64,000 nt of DNA, from positions 24,633,949 through 24,697,948 of the forward strand of contig OY740774.1 of assembly GCA_963513935.1 (NCBI GenBank), in the 5' to 3' direction. Below the pieces are notes generated by a model, which worked only from the letters and a program-made list of their open reading frames with translations, had not been told where the DNA came from and ran no database searches. Both the position numbers and the translations under genes were made by a program. Below are positions 36,451 to 48,050 of the stretch, piece by piece. The stretch's first letter is position 1. Every line of letters begins with the position of its first letter. This DNA comes from Aphrophora alni (taxonomy: Eukaryota; Arthropoda; Insecta; Hemiptera; Aphrophoridae).

Positions 36451-36578
36451 AACTGGACTCTGTTATTGAACTAGAGCTGGGTGATCCATATCATTGTTAA
36501 CCATGTATTCAGAATAAATTGCTTGTTAGGTTGTATTTAACTTAGTTGTAATAAAATATAATAAAAAAAAGAAAGAAA
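34797..36578 (+). mobile_element. Jockey-clade LINE copy 3, 5'-truncated, with 10-bp TSD
   Basis: GAAACCAGTC is present at 34787-34796 and again at 36579-36588, directly after an A-rich tail with 'aataaaatataataaaaaa'. These fix the borders. The element enters in the linker between endonuclease and reverse transcriptase, so it is about 1.8 kb. Repeat D at 41.6 kb shows an uninterrupted equivalent of the target ('gcaaccagtctacacagaca'), which confirms the insertion. Confidence 0.92.
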
Positions 36579-36880
36579 GAAACCAGTCTACACAGACAAG
36601 AGGATAAATCCTATATGAGTATTTTCTAACTCTTCGTTTATATTTTTTGTATTGTCCCACATATAGGAAAAATATAGCGGTAACCAAATATTACCTTGGA
36701 GTATTGAGGCAAAAAATATTGAGTTGATAAAAAAAAGAAGGGGAAATATATATATATATATATATACAGTATATCTACAAATAAAACTAAACATTGTTCT
36801 GATTACTAATATGTAATAAGTATGATTTGACGAACAAAAAATATCTTGTCGCTAGGCCAAATTTAAAGTGTCTGATATCA
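36579..36880 (+). repeat. Repeat family D, copy 1 (right part)
   Basis: Matches 41634-41880: 'accagtctacacagacaaga', 'aaatatagcg', 'aggcaaaaa' and 'cgctaggcc'. Its left part lies before LINE copy 3. A second partial start ('accaaggacctctataattt') lies at 37138. Confidence 0.65.
36746..36766. repeat. Short (TA)n run inside repeat D
   Basis: About ten TA units. This run is not present at the same place in the second copy of repeat D. Confidence 0.8.
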
Positions 36881-38214
<1,334 letters not shown>

Positions 38215-38490
38215 TACGTCTATTATTTGATCACTCTCGTAGAATCCACGTTTATCAGATCGGAAAACAAGCTGTAATAAAACTCTTGACATGTTACGTG
38301 TTCTCTCAGCTGTTCTCGGTGGGAAGCCGATGGGACTTGTACGTTACGTTTTTACCCTGCTCTTATTAGATCGCGGATTGATTATGGCAGAATAGTCTAC
38401 TCATCCGCTAGACCATTAGTAATTAAGAAGCATGCGTAGGTTCATAACTCTACCCTCCGACTTGTATCTGGAGTATTTAAATCAATCGAT
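38215..38490 (+). pseudogene. LINE fragment: end of the reverse transcriptase region
   Basis: One frame reads LRFYPALIRSRIDYGRIVYS, then SARPLVIKKHA, then LRLVSGVFKS. This matches the block L-Y-x-ALIRSRLDYG...SARPS that follows the reverse transcriptase in insect LINEs that also carry RNase H. A weaker upstream match (LLTCYVFSQLF) is in another frame. One stop lies inside. No borders, tail or TSD were found. Confidence 0.55.
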
Positions 38491-38639
38491 TAAGTGCAAT
38501 AAGAAAAAAGTTCTAACGAATAAAAGGAACAGCGTACCTACGTAAATAATTAATTTCAATTTGATCTAAAGAAACACATTTGTCCAACAGAATTATACAC
38601 TAGTAGGTTAGGTAATCGGAAACAATTTTACATCAGTTT

Positions 38640-39005
38640 TTTACTGATTTTCACGTTTCATAACTCCAAGAATCAGAAAAAGTTAATGTCGACATGCGGA
38701 TCGTGGCCGTAAGTAAGCATGCTAGGGGTCACAAAAATAAGCTAGAAACATGAAATTTGGTGTAGGGGTCAATACTGTATTCATCCCTTTTGAAATTCAA
38801 AAAATCTAATTAAAAATATCAAAATAGCGGTCATTAAGTTGTTTTTTTTTGTTCATCTCGTATGTTAATCAACTTAACACATTAAATTAGATAAACATTT
38901 GCAAATTTCAATTCACCATCTAATGGCATCAAATCCCACCTCACTACGATGACCAATTTCCAAGTTATTGTCAAAATTCTTGTTGAAATTTTTAAAGTGG
39001 AATAT
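38640..39005 (+). repeat. Repeat family B, copy 2
   Basis: Shares 'tgattttcacgtttcataac', 'catgaaatttggtgtagggg', 'tcaaaatagcggtc', 'atctcgtatgttaatcaact' and 'ttgcaaatttcaattcacca' with the copies near 5.5, 53.9 and 55.8 kb. Noncoding. Confidence 0.7.
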
Positions 39006-39534
39006 CTCGAAAATCGTTAATTTTACAAAATAATATATATTTTTCTTTTATCGACAATAAACGGTTTAAAATATTTTGTTAAACATTAAAAGATATCAAT
39101 ATTATTGATAAAAAAAACTGAAATATTATATCTAGGTCTAAAATATTTTTTTGAGTTAAGATCATTTTTAATAATAATAATAATAATAAAATTAATTGGC
39201 AGGATACATAAAAAATAATATTAATAAAAAAGGGCATCCTTAACCATTTCAAAATGACGATTTCCGTTAATTTGGTCTTTAATAATTAATTAATTTAAGT
39301 GATTAAAACACTACAGTAGAGGCCGTTGAGAAGCATAGCTTAGCTGTAATGTAAACTGTTTTTATAACAGGTGATATTGTACTTCAATGATTTTGTATTT
39401 AAACAATTAAACACATTGAAAATCACGTTGTAAATCTAGTATATTAAAAAGTATTTGTAATTTATAGTTTTAATTATTTATTTATATGTTAAAAAAAAAT
39501 CATTTGTATTATTTTTGATGGTACATCTTACAGG
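39006..39534. other. No gene recognised; short (AAT)n at 39171-39189
   Basis: AT-rich DNA with a six-unit trinucleotide run. Confidence 0.5.
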
Positions 39535-39640
39535 AAGAGAAATGTTTCATTTTAAATTAAATGTTCGAAGTGACCTCCGGTGGCGAAATCGCACTGTTCT
39601 ACTTGACGTGTCCCTTACTCCCTCGAAGACTCCAATCCAA
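39535..39640 (-). pseudogene. Possible C-terminal scrap of a mariner/IS630-type transposase
   Basis: The minus strand reads VEQCDFATGGHFEHLI followed by a stop. This resembles the C-terminus of the DUF4817-type transposases, which end in a Cys-x(2-4)-Gly-Gly-His-(I/V/F)-Glu-His-Leu pattern. Only about 30 residues can be seen and the upstream part is lost, so this is a weak call. It could be a second copy of the element type at 1440-2288. Confidence 0.35.
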
Positions 39641-41599
39641 CATTTGGTGGAACAATAATGTTTTAGGTCCTTGTCAATAATTCAGGTATCTTTTATACTG
39701 TACAATTAACGGCTTTTGAGATATACGAATTTAAAATTTTTACACCGCCCCCATTTTACATATATGCATAATAAAGTTTTTGTTTTTAATACACTGACCG
39801 TTTTAAAGTACGTATGTCAAATATGAACTTAACCTATCTATTTATAAGTTTTTTTTTTTTTGTAAACAAAAAATAAAAAATGGCGAATGACTTTTAAGTT
39901 TCTTCAAAATGGAAAGTTCTACTAAAGATTCAACATACTTTTGTCTCATTTCATAATGTTCTGTCTAACAGTTATAATAAGTAGACCTTTAGTTTTATGG
40001 CATTAAAATCATTGAATTTTAGGTGAATCATTTTGAGTCTTGTTTATTATTCATTTTACGCCACTAAACGGAAAACACTGCCATGACAGAAACGTGATAG
40101 CCTTAAGCGATGATTGTCGTTTCCTAATGGAAATCACTAATTAAAGTTTCTCCATTATCTTCTCCTCAGGGTACAATTACTCTACTACCAGTAAATCTGA
40201 TTTTACAGATTGATCTATGAATCCCAATATCGTAATTTTCAAAAACTGAAATCCATAGCAATTGGTGTTACTGGTTGCAGGTTTATCATGTTTGTATATT
40301 TTTCATACCTACGGCTTAATAAGTTTAATAGGAGTGAAAATTCGGCTTGTAAAATGTGTCTACAGTTTGCACAGTGGGGGATAGCTTACACACGGCATAT
40401 GGAAGCCCGTGGATAAAGAAATTTTGTTAAGCTGACGACCCCAAATTTGTCAAGTAACAATCAATAAAAGAGTCAGCCACCTTGATTGACTAAATTAAAG
40501 ACTAATTAAATGTTAAACGTAGATACAAGGAAATTTGTGACTGTTAGACAATAGATCAACAAAAAAGATGTCAGTGATTTCAATTGTAAATGGCATGTTC
40601 AATGACCAACCAATCTTCTTGATTTCAAAGACAAATTGTTTGTACATATTGGGAGTTTTGGTATTCGGCGTTAGGATGATCTTGAATGTTGCACTGCAGT
40701 TGTTCTTCTTCGTCGCTCATATTTCGGCATGTAGTCAATTTAATAATGACGACTGAGTATCAGAAAACTGAATTTGTTTTATTGATTGCTGAATTTAGAT
40801 CAGTGAATACAGTGTAAGTTCATTTTCAGACAGAACTTTCCACATAATGACCGTGTTCTGGGAGCTTTATATAACTAACCGCCATAACTGTAGAATCTGT
40901 GCTTCAGCAAAGAAATGAAAAAAAAATGTTCAATATGTTCGCACTTTCCCTATAAACGTGTGGAATAATGTTTAAGTCGTGTGGTCGAGCATGTTTGTTA
41001 ATAAAACTATTACAGTTGTCACTTACTTCTACATTCTAGAATATTATTTTTTCCTACAAATTGATGATATTTGAATAAATTATTATATTACTTAATTACT
41101 CACGGTTTAATTACCCATAATGAAGAAGTGACTATGCAGATGTTACATTACTGTAACAAGACAGAAGTGGTAAATGTACTGGAATAATTTGAGATTAGTA
41201 TGACGAGCAAGAAAATCTATTAAATGACAAGATTAATCAGTGTCAAATGTTCTGTTTGAAACTATCTTGAATGTTAAGTCCAATCGTGGATTTGTGAAAC
41301 GTGATGAGAAAACAAAGAAGGTGAATAGAAGCAAGATGGAAATACTTTGATAAACTGTGACTAGTTGAAAAAGCACAGCTATGAAAGACAGCTTTGTGAA
41401 TTGCGGTCATCCTCATGGGAATGTCGAATCTAACATCATTGAAATGTCAACCCATCCTACTTATTGGACGACTATAAAACTTGAACCTGGGTAATATTTA
41501 AATGGAGTTATTAACGGAAAACACCACACTATATATACCTACTATTATAATACGTTTTGTGACTTTTTATGATGATTTAAAATCTTCCCCCCAATGACC
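39641..41599. other. Gap with short unrecognised open frames
   Basis: Open frames at 40210-40416 (68 codons) and 40568-40756 (62 codons) match nothing I know. The remainder is AT-rich with no clear repeat. Confidence 0.4.
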
Positions 41600-42000
41600 A
41601 TTATATTTCATTCACTTATAAGTCTGTAAGTCGCAACCAGTCTACACAGACAAGACGAAAAATTCTATGTATTTGAAAATTTGTATTTTTATTCTGTCGT
41701 ACATTTGGATAAATATAGCGATAAGAAACAAATGAGGTTAGGGGCAAAAACTATTGTGTTTTACAATTTTATTACTTGAAATATTATGTATGGGGTATCA
41801 AATAAAACTATACGTTATTTTGATTACGAATATGTATATTTATTTGAGGAAGAAATTAATATATTGGCGCTAGGCCGCTTAAAAGACTTCGACTTTATTA
41901 AAATAACCCACCTTACGGCTCCTAAGTACTGTGTTTTTAGCACACGCTTGACCCTTTTAATAAACGTTATATTTTTTAACGACACTCAATTATTGTGATA
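41600..42000 (+). repeat. Repeat family D, copy 2 (uninterrupted)
   Basis: Aligned to 34725-34796 plus 36579-36880. It carries the empty version of the site into which LINE copy 3 inserted ('gtcgcaaccagtctacacag'). The 70-codon frame at 41786-41998 lies inside the repeat and is not supported as a gene. Confidence 0.65.
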
Positions 42001-42234
42001 TATTATAGAAAGTGCTTATTCAAAAGAAAAATAATGACACCTAGAAAAGTCTATAAACAACCTCTAACCAAAATTACAGACCAAAAGTATATGTGTAATA
42101 CCAAATTTTTTTGATAGTATGGATGCGGTATCTTACTTGTTTTATTATAACAAATGCTTGAATAGGTTGACATTGAGTAGTTAGACATTGTGTTTACCCT
42201 GTTTAAAATTGCACAAGGTATTGTGACTTATAGG

Positions 42235-42475
42235 TAATGACTCAAGGTAATTGAGAGAATATAGGTCAATTGGATAAAACCAGAGTATTATGTGATTCAG
42301 TTCTTAGGTGGGATTGGGGATTTGAAAAGGTTTGGAATTGTTGAACAGGATGAGTGCGAGTGTGGTGGTAAGGTACATATATTATCTGAGCTTAAGTAAT
42401 TGGAGCGAATGAGGAATGACTGTACAGGAGAGTTGAATAAAGTTGGCATAGAATTTAGAAGGTTAGGTTAGTTAA
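42235..42475 (+). pseudogene. LINE fragment: C-terminal zinc-binding tail
   Basis: One frame reads VIQFLGGIGDLKRFGIVEQD, then ECECGGKVHILSELK, a stop, then LERMRNDCTGELNKVG. Insect LINEs of the R1/I kind end with a block of the form GHG-x(2)-L-x-R-[FI]-G...C-x-C-G...H-x-L-x(2)-C, which this matches except for the last Cys (Glu-Leu here). It is isolated, with no tail or TSD found. Confidence 0.5.
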
Positions 42476-43077
42476 GTGTAAATGGTTATGGGGTTTTTAC
42501 AAAGTTTGCTAGAGACTTGTAAGAGAAAAGGTTACCGGAAGTGTGAATGTGTAAAAGAGATAATCTCTCGAGACTCACATACGCCAGCTTCTAACTTTAT
42601 TGTTATACTCGTAACTTCTTGATGTACAAACCTATCTTCATCAGTGGAGATCTGGTGATGTGCAAAGAGTCTCCAGATGCGTCTGCCCTCCTAGTTTTTC
42701 GGAACTGGTTGAGTTTTAAACTTTGAACACATAAAACAATGATCTATATACGTGTGCTAGTAATCGCAATTTAAATTAGTTTTTTCTAAAATTTTGAATG
42801 TAGGCGCTGTTGTATAACCAATGTTATTAAAAGCAAAAGTTGTACAGTTAATTTTTTAAAACGGCGATCAAGTACAACACTTATTTAGTAGTTACTTCAT
42901 ATCTAAACATTGCATAAGGTTAAATTATAAACGCTTTGTGGTTTGATATTCGTAAATAGGATAATCAACTCAAGATTACTGTAATTGGTATCTCTGAAAC
43001 TATACATGATACGAAACATTTTTAAGTTATTCAAACTCATTTGAGTAATCGTATCCAAGTCACAGATTTTAATTAAG
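42476..43077. other. No gene recognised
   Basis: Mixed sequence with no open frame or repeat that I recognise. The stretch at 42555-42720 is less AT-rich than its surroundings ('ctctcgagactcacatacgc'). Confidence 0.45.
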
Positions 43078-43396
43078 TTATTTAATACTTAATACTTACT
43101 CCGTATTGTGACTTATTTTGTAACATATGTTACGCATTTCAGAACCTATGTTCCATCTTCAGACTCGCCCCTGAGAGGTCGGTAAAACATAAGAAAATTA
43201 CAAAACTTACACGTGACAATAAACAAATAACACTCAACTGCGCGACAGGTGTACGCCACAGTTCAAGAACGACTGAAGTAAATGTTGTGTGTCTTGGTTT
43301 GTCCACTACGTTATCTATCAACGTCATCGCGGTATCGTATAAAGAGTTAGATCGGAAGTTAGTTGTTGTTGTTTCCAATGGCAGACTATGTGAGAA

Positions 43397-46300
43397 TCAA
43401 CCCATGGGTCTCCTCGCAACCCAGTACAATTTAGGAAAATTCTTCGAAATCTGGTGCTCAGAACCAAACCTGGGGCACCTCAAAAGATGTTCCCTATTCA
43501 TTGGCTCCCCCGTTTGTCGGCACAACACACAAAGATCGGAATCCAGGACATGGATCCTCTTCAAGTGGGCCGCCAAACAATCATGTCCCGTGCCAAAACG
43601 TAGATATGCAACAGCTTCTTTCCTAGGCTTGTTCTTGTTGTGTTGTTATTCGTTCTCTATGCACTTCCACCTCCTCTCACTTCCTTAGGCTCGTTGCTTC
43701 CTTCAGAAATTCCTCTTGTGTTCCATTGATGATAAGTCTTCTAGCTGAATCCAAGTTCAAGGATTTGTTCCAATGAAGCAGATTGGATCCCTTCTTAGCA
43801 AGGACATCCGCCATCTCATTCCCCATTACTCCCACGTGAGAAAGCACCCACTGGAAATGGATCGTCTTTCCCAGTCTTTCCATCTGTCTGATAGTAACTC
43901 TTGCTTCCCTGACAGTTCGAACGAAAGATAACTTGTTTTAGGCTACAGCCTGAATGGCTGCCTTTCAGTGGCGGATCTAGAATTTTATTTTGGAGGGGGC
44001 TGAACAGGGGAAAATTTTGTGAAAGGACTTTCATATAATGAAGCGACTAAAACAGTAGTTTAACGTTGTTTTATGGAGTAAAAACGTGTGTTTCATATTA
44101 AAGGTTTTCAGGATGTTTTGTTTACTAATTTACTAATGAAATATATTAAAGTTAATAAAAGGCAGATTAAAAATGTGAAAAGGATTTATTTTTAAGTACA
44201 TCGTACATTTAATATTTCAGAGTAGTTCTACTGGCTAGACATGAATAAATAATGACGGGGACACAGTTGGAATTTTTGTTTGGAGACTTGGAGTGATGGT
44301 CTGAGAACTAACACTGTCATTGTCTTCATCACTAGTCGCTGTAAAGGAACCGCAAACGCCTTGTGTGCTTTTGAGCAAACTTTAAATTTTCTTACAAAAC
44401 ATTTTTTAAAGGTTTTGGGGGGGCTTCAGCCCGAAAGCCCCCCCCCCATAGATCCGCCACTGCTGCCTTTGCGTCTACCAGGAAGACTATCTTACATAGT
44501 TTGGTGTGTCTACATAGTAATAGTTTCAGGGATGTTGATATTGCCTCTACTTCAGCATCAAAGCTTGTTTTATGTTTTCCAACAGACACATAATGTGTAA
44601 AGAGTGTTGAATATATTCCTGCCCCTGCCCCATGATTACGGTCTGTCAAGGACCCATCTGTATAAATCCTGAGCCATTCATGTGGTGGAAATCTTTCTTC
44701 TATTGTAGATAAGGCTAACTGCTTCAATTCATTTGGGTTGGTATCCCGTTTATTAGTTGCTGAGAGCAGAGACAAGCTGACATTGTAAGTTTGGTAATCC
44801 AATGGGTCTGCAATCCAGCAGGGCTCTTCTACTTGACTGGGGATTTTAAGGTGCTCCAAGTACTTGAGGCCACATTCCAATGGAAGGTTGGATGTGTTGA
44901 TGGTTTTTTGTCCATGCTGCATGCGGCAAGGCCTTCAGTTTAAGCACTGCGATTGCTCCCGGTTTCTTAATCTCTCTAGATATTGGAAGGTTCCTAGTGT
45001 ATAGCTACAGAGCTGCAGTTGGTGTAGTTTTACTGCCCCGGTTATTAACCTTAGTGCGTTGTTTTGTGCCTGTTCCATTTTTTCCATGTTTGTCCTGCCT
45101 GTCAGCAGTGATCAGTACTTCACTTCCATAAGTCAAGATAGGCTTCACATAGGTTTTGTATGTGGTATTCAGAGTATCATGAGAGCTTCCCCATGTTGCT
45201 CCTGCCAATCGCTTTAGAATTCGTAATCTTTTGTTAACTTTGTTTATTGTGTTGGAAATATGGTTCTTCCAGCTTAGTTTATTGTCCATATACATTCCCA
45301 ACTATCTAGTACATTCACTCTTTGGTAAAAGTTGGTCTCCGATTCTCAGGGAGAAGTCGCTATTACTATGCCTCGTGGATAAAAACTGGTATTGTGTTTT
45401 ATTCTCATTGATCTTCATGTTGTTTTCTGATGCCCACTCATGAAGCATTGCCAATGCACCGTTCATCCTCTCCTCCAAGGGTTTCTGTTGCCTTGAGTTG
45501 TTTGGTTCAGAGACCCATAAGACCACATCATCTGCGAACATTCCTGTCCTGACACCACTAACAGTTTTAATCTTGTTTGGTAGGTCGTTTATATAAATGT
45601 TAAATAAAGTGGTACTTGAAACTGCGATTTATGGTAGTCCCACTTTTGATTGTTGAAAAGCAGACTCAATGTCAGAATATCTCACCTTTGTCTGAGAAAT
45701 CTTGAAATCCAACTGCTCATGTTGCCTTTTATGTTCAGGATATTCAGCTTATTTAAGAGTTTAGCTCTCAATACAGTGTCGTAAGCCCCCTTGAAGTCTA
45801 TAAATACTGCCAATACACTTTCTTTCTTATTAAAGACTGTCTTGATTTCTTCGGTTAGCTTAGTTATATGGTATGATGTAGATCTTCCCTGTCTAAACCC
45901 TGACTGTTCTTCCACAAGCAAGTTTCTCTTCTCAAGATACCATTTCAAGCGTGCAGAGATCATTCTTTCTTGAATCTTCACCAGTAAGAGCAATAGGTCT
46001 ATAAGAGTTTATAAGATTAGGAAATTTACCTGGTTTTAGGATAGGTACTAATGATTGCTTTAGTCCATTCAGCTGGAAGATTAGTTCTAGATATCCATAA
46101 TATATTATATATCAGAAGCAGTTGAAGAGCTCTGGGTCCCAAATTATGCACAAACTCGGCGAAGATAAAGTCTGGTCCAGATTGTCTTAAGTGGTTTTTT
46201 TCTTATTGCTTCCTTAAGTTCCTCCATGGTGAATTCTATTGAGAATTTCGCCTCTAAGTTATTGTCTATGTTAACTGCCGACAGTCCCCTTTGAGTTAGT

Positions 46301-46681
46301 AGGGATTTCTTTATCTTTTGGTACTCCTTAGACAGCTCATGAGAGGTGGAGAAGTGTCTGTTGAACAGCATTGCAATCCGTGCATTATCAGTAATCTCTC
46401 GGTTATTTATTATGAAATGCTGAGGTGTTTTAGCAGGGTATTTATTATTCAGTGGCTTCAACAACCTGTATGCCTTGTGACCGTCAGTCTTATAGTTTAG
46501 ACCTTGTAAGAATCTATTCCAAGATTCCCTCTTGGATGTTATTATAAGTCTCTTCAGCAGTGCGGACTCCCTTCTCCAGATGGTCACGTCTCTTGGATCC
46601 TGTGTTCTTTCCGCTTTCTTCATGGCTTGATCTCTTATGGATTTGCGCTCAGACATCTCTCTTGTCCAGTAAGGCCGGTAG
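43397..46681 (-). pseudogene. LINE polyprotein: reverse transcriptase, RNase H and CCHC tail, broken
   Basis: From the 5' side: YRPYWTREMSERKSIRDQAM and TSKRESWNRFLQGLNY (linker), FTMEELKEAIRKKPL, then after a shift SGPDFIFAEFVHNLGP. Reverse transcriptase motifs are SGFRQGRSTSYHI, AVFIDFKGAYDTV (first Asp), GLP*IAVSSTTLFNIYINDL (the usual Gln-Gly now a stop and Ile) and MFADDVVLWV (Asp pair). RNase H has IYTDGSLTD, FDAEVEAIS, LVDAKAA and, beyond the MITE, HFQWVLSHVGVMGNEMADVL. The end (43397-43565) has RFGTGHDCLAAHLKRI and LCVLCRQTGEPMNREHLLRC. The stop at 43397 is the natural end. Frameshifts, stops and the MITE inactivate it. Confidence 0.88.
43966..44462. mobile_element. hAT-type MITE, 497 bp, with 8-bp TSD
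   Basis: The ends are CAGTGGCGGATCTA and its exact reverse complement TAGATCCGCCACTG. CTGCCTTT stands directly before (43958-43965) and directly after (44463-44470), an 8-bp duplication as made by hAT transposases. Removing the element and one duplication rejoins the RNase H reading VDAKAA to AIQAV. The inside has G-rich and C-rich subterminal stretches (gggggggcttcagcccg) and no transposase. Confidence 0.95.
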
Positions 46682-46744
46682 TTGTCCACTACGTTATCTA
46701 TCAACTTCATCGCGGTATCGTATAAAGAGTTAGATCGGAAGTTA

Positions 46745-48050
46745 AGTTTATCATTCAATAAATCACTTCTATTTCCTTTGAAAGCTTTATAAATTTCAAA
46801 CTTCTAAATGGCATCCATGTATCTGCCTTTCCCACATATATGTAATGGTTGGAGGTTAGTATTAAAATTGGTGAAAGCATGGTTGTTGTCCATTAGGTGG
46901 CGTGCATAATTTGATTTTGTATTAATGATGTTATTAGTGGGGAGGTGCTCTCTGAATCTAGTTTTACATTTTCTGCTGGTGTGGCCTATATAATAGCTAT
47001 TGCAGTCACTACAAGATATTTTGTATACATTTGTCAATGTTTCAACAGGTGTCAATAATTTTGGGCAAAGTAAGTTGGCAATATTGTTTTTGGTCTGAAA
47101 CGCTAGTGTTATGTTAACTTTGTTAAGTATGTTGGTTAACATTTCTGAAAACACTGCTGTAGTCAATAGAGACAAAGGTTTTTTTTGGCTTTTTCCATTT
47201 TAGGTATTTTTTGTATGTGCAGTTGTTTCTTTAATAGTCTGTCGACCATAAACCCCATATATCCATTTGCTATAGCAATACAATCGTAAGCTTCCATTGA
47301 TGTTGTTATCAGTCTAAAGACAAAGTTATCACAATCTGCCATTTTATGGGAGATGGGATAATGAGAATCGGAGTGTATAGTCATACCTCTAGTTTTAGGT
47401 TTCCTGTATATTTTATATTTAACTTTATTTGGACGTTTTTATATTAATATCTCAAAAAAGTTGAGTTTATTCTCTATCTGCGTATCAAGGGTGAACAGTA
47501 ATGTTTTACTAATGCTATTTATATATATTTTAAGGTTATCTATCTAGCGAAGAGATCCATTAAATAAGACAAATGTGTCAATATATCTTGTAAAATACAT
47601 TATTTGGACGTGAAATTTATTTTTATTAGACAATAAATATGTGTTTTCAAAAATATATATCCGCTAGTCTAGAAAGTAAGGTGCCCAGTCCATCTTCCTG
47701 GAAAAAGTATCTACCATTAAAAGAAAAATAATTATTGTTTAAGTAAAACCTCTAATAAGATAATCAGTTCGTCAATGGCTGTAGAACCCAGTATATTTCT
47801 TTCTGTTAGAATATCATGTAATATGGCTATTGTTTCATAGACTGGAACGTTGGTGTAAAGGTTAACAACATCGAAAGAAGCTATCTTGTAATTAGGTAGT
47901 ATTTTTATGTTATCTATTTGGGTAATGAAATCAACACTATTCCTTATGCTGTGGTTATTTTTGATTAAAATGCTGTTTTCTATTATGGCAGCTAGTTTTT
48001 TAGCAATTTTATATCCTGGGGCTCTGGTGAAATTTAGTGAAGGTCTGATC
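46745..48050 (-). pseudogene. PLE reverse transcriptase and GIY-YIG endonuclease (element A), broken
   Basis: Frames in order on minus: RPSLNFTRAPGYKIAKKLA; YKIASFDVVNLYTNVPVYET (first catalytic Asp); YFFQEDGLGTLLSRLADIY; MYFTRYIDTFVLFNG, where the usual RYxDDTF has lost one Asp; KYKIYRKPKTRGMTIHSDSH; ANGYMGFMVDRLLKK. The GIY-YIG part reads VYKISCSDCNSYYIGHTSRK, then TRFREHLP and NYARHLMDNNH, the expected order for the nuclease that sits after the reverse transcriptase in Penelope-group elements. A 2-base loss near 47150 and a TAG after YMDAI are among the lesions. Confidence 0.87.

Larger units (their letters stand above)
43362..46681 (-). mobile_element. RNase H-bearing I-type LINE inserted in the PLE, 63-bp target duplication
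   Basis: Minus-strand LINE, 5'-truncated: it starts in the linker between endonuclease and reverse transcriptase. It ends in a short (AAC)n tail, seen as 'gttgttgttgttt' at 43362-43374. Bases 46682-46744 and 43299-43361 are the same 63 bases of the PLE with one mismatch, directly abutting both ends. The domain order, reverse transcriptase, RNase H, CCHC tail, fits the I superfamily or a related group; the exact clade is not determined. It is itself interrupted by a hAT MITE at 43966-44462. Confidence 0.88.
43078..48050 (-). mobile_element. Penelope-like element A, 5'-truncated, split by a LINE
   Basis: On the minus strand the reverse transcriptase remnant (48050-47200), the GIY-YIG endonuclease (47175-46804) and the C-terminal tail (to 46682) are followed by a 3.3 kb LINE (46681-43362). 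The PLE then resumes (43361-43078) with the same 63 bases and the 3' UTR. The 3' part (43078-43361) matches the reverse complement of 48780-49077 in element B, including 'agtctgaagatggaacatag'. The 5' end breaks off at the head-to-head junction with element B near 48050. Confidence 0.85.

Noticed and set aside
43287..43688. 133-codon plus-strand frame
   Set aside because: It lies antisense to the PLE 3' region and to the CCHC tail of the LINE on the minus strand, which explains the openness.
44280..44600. Plus-strand 106-codon frame
   Set aside because: It spans the hAT MITE end and the antisense of the LINE RNase H domain.
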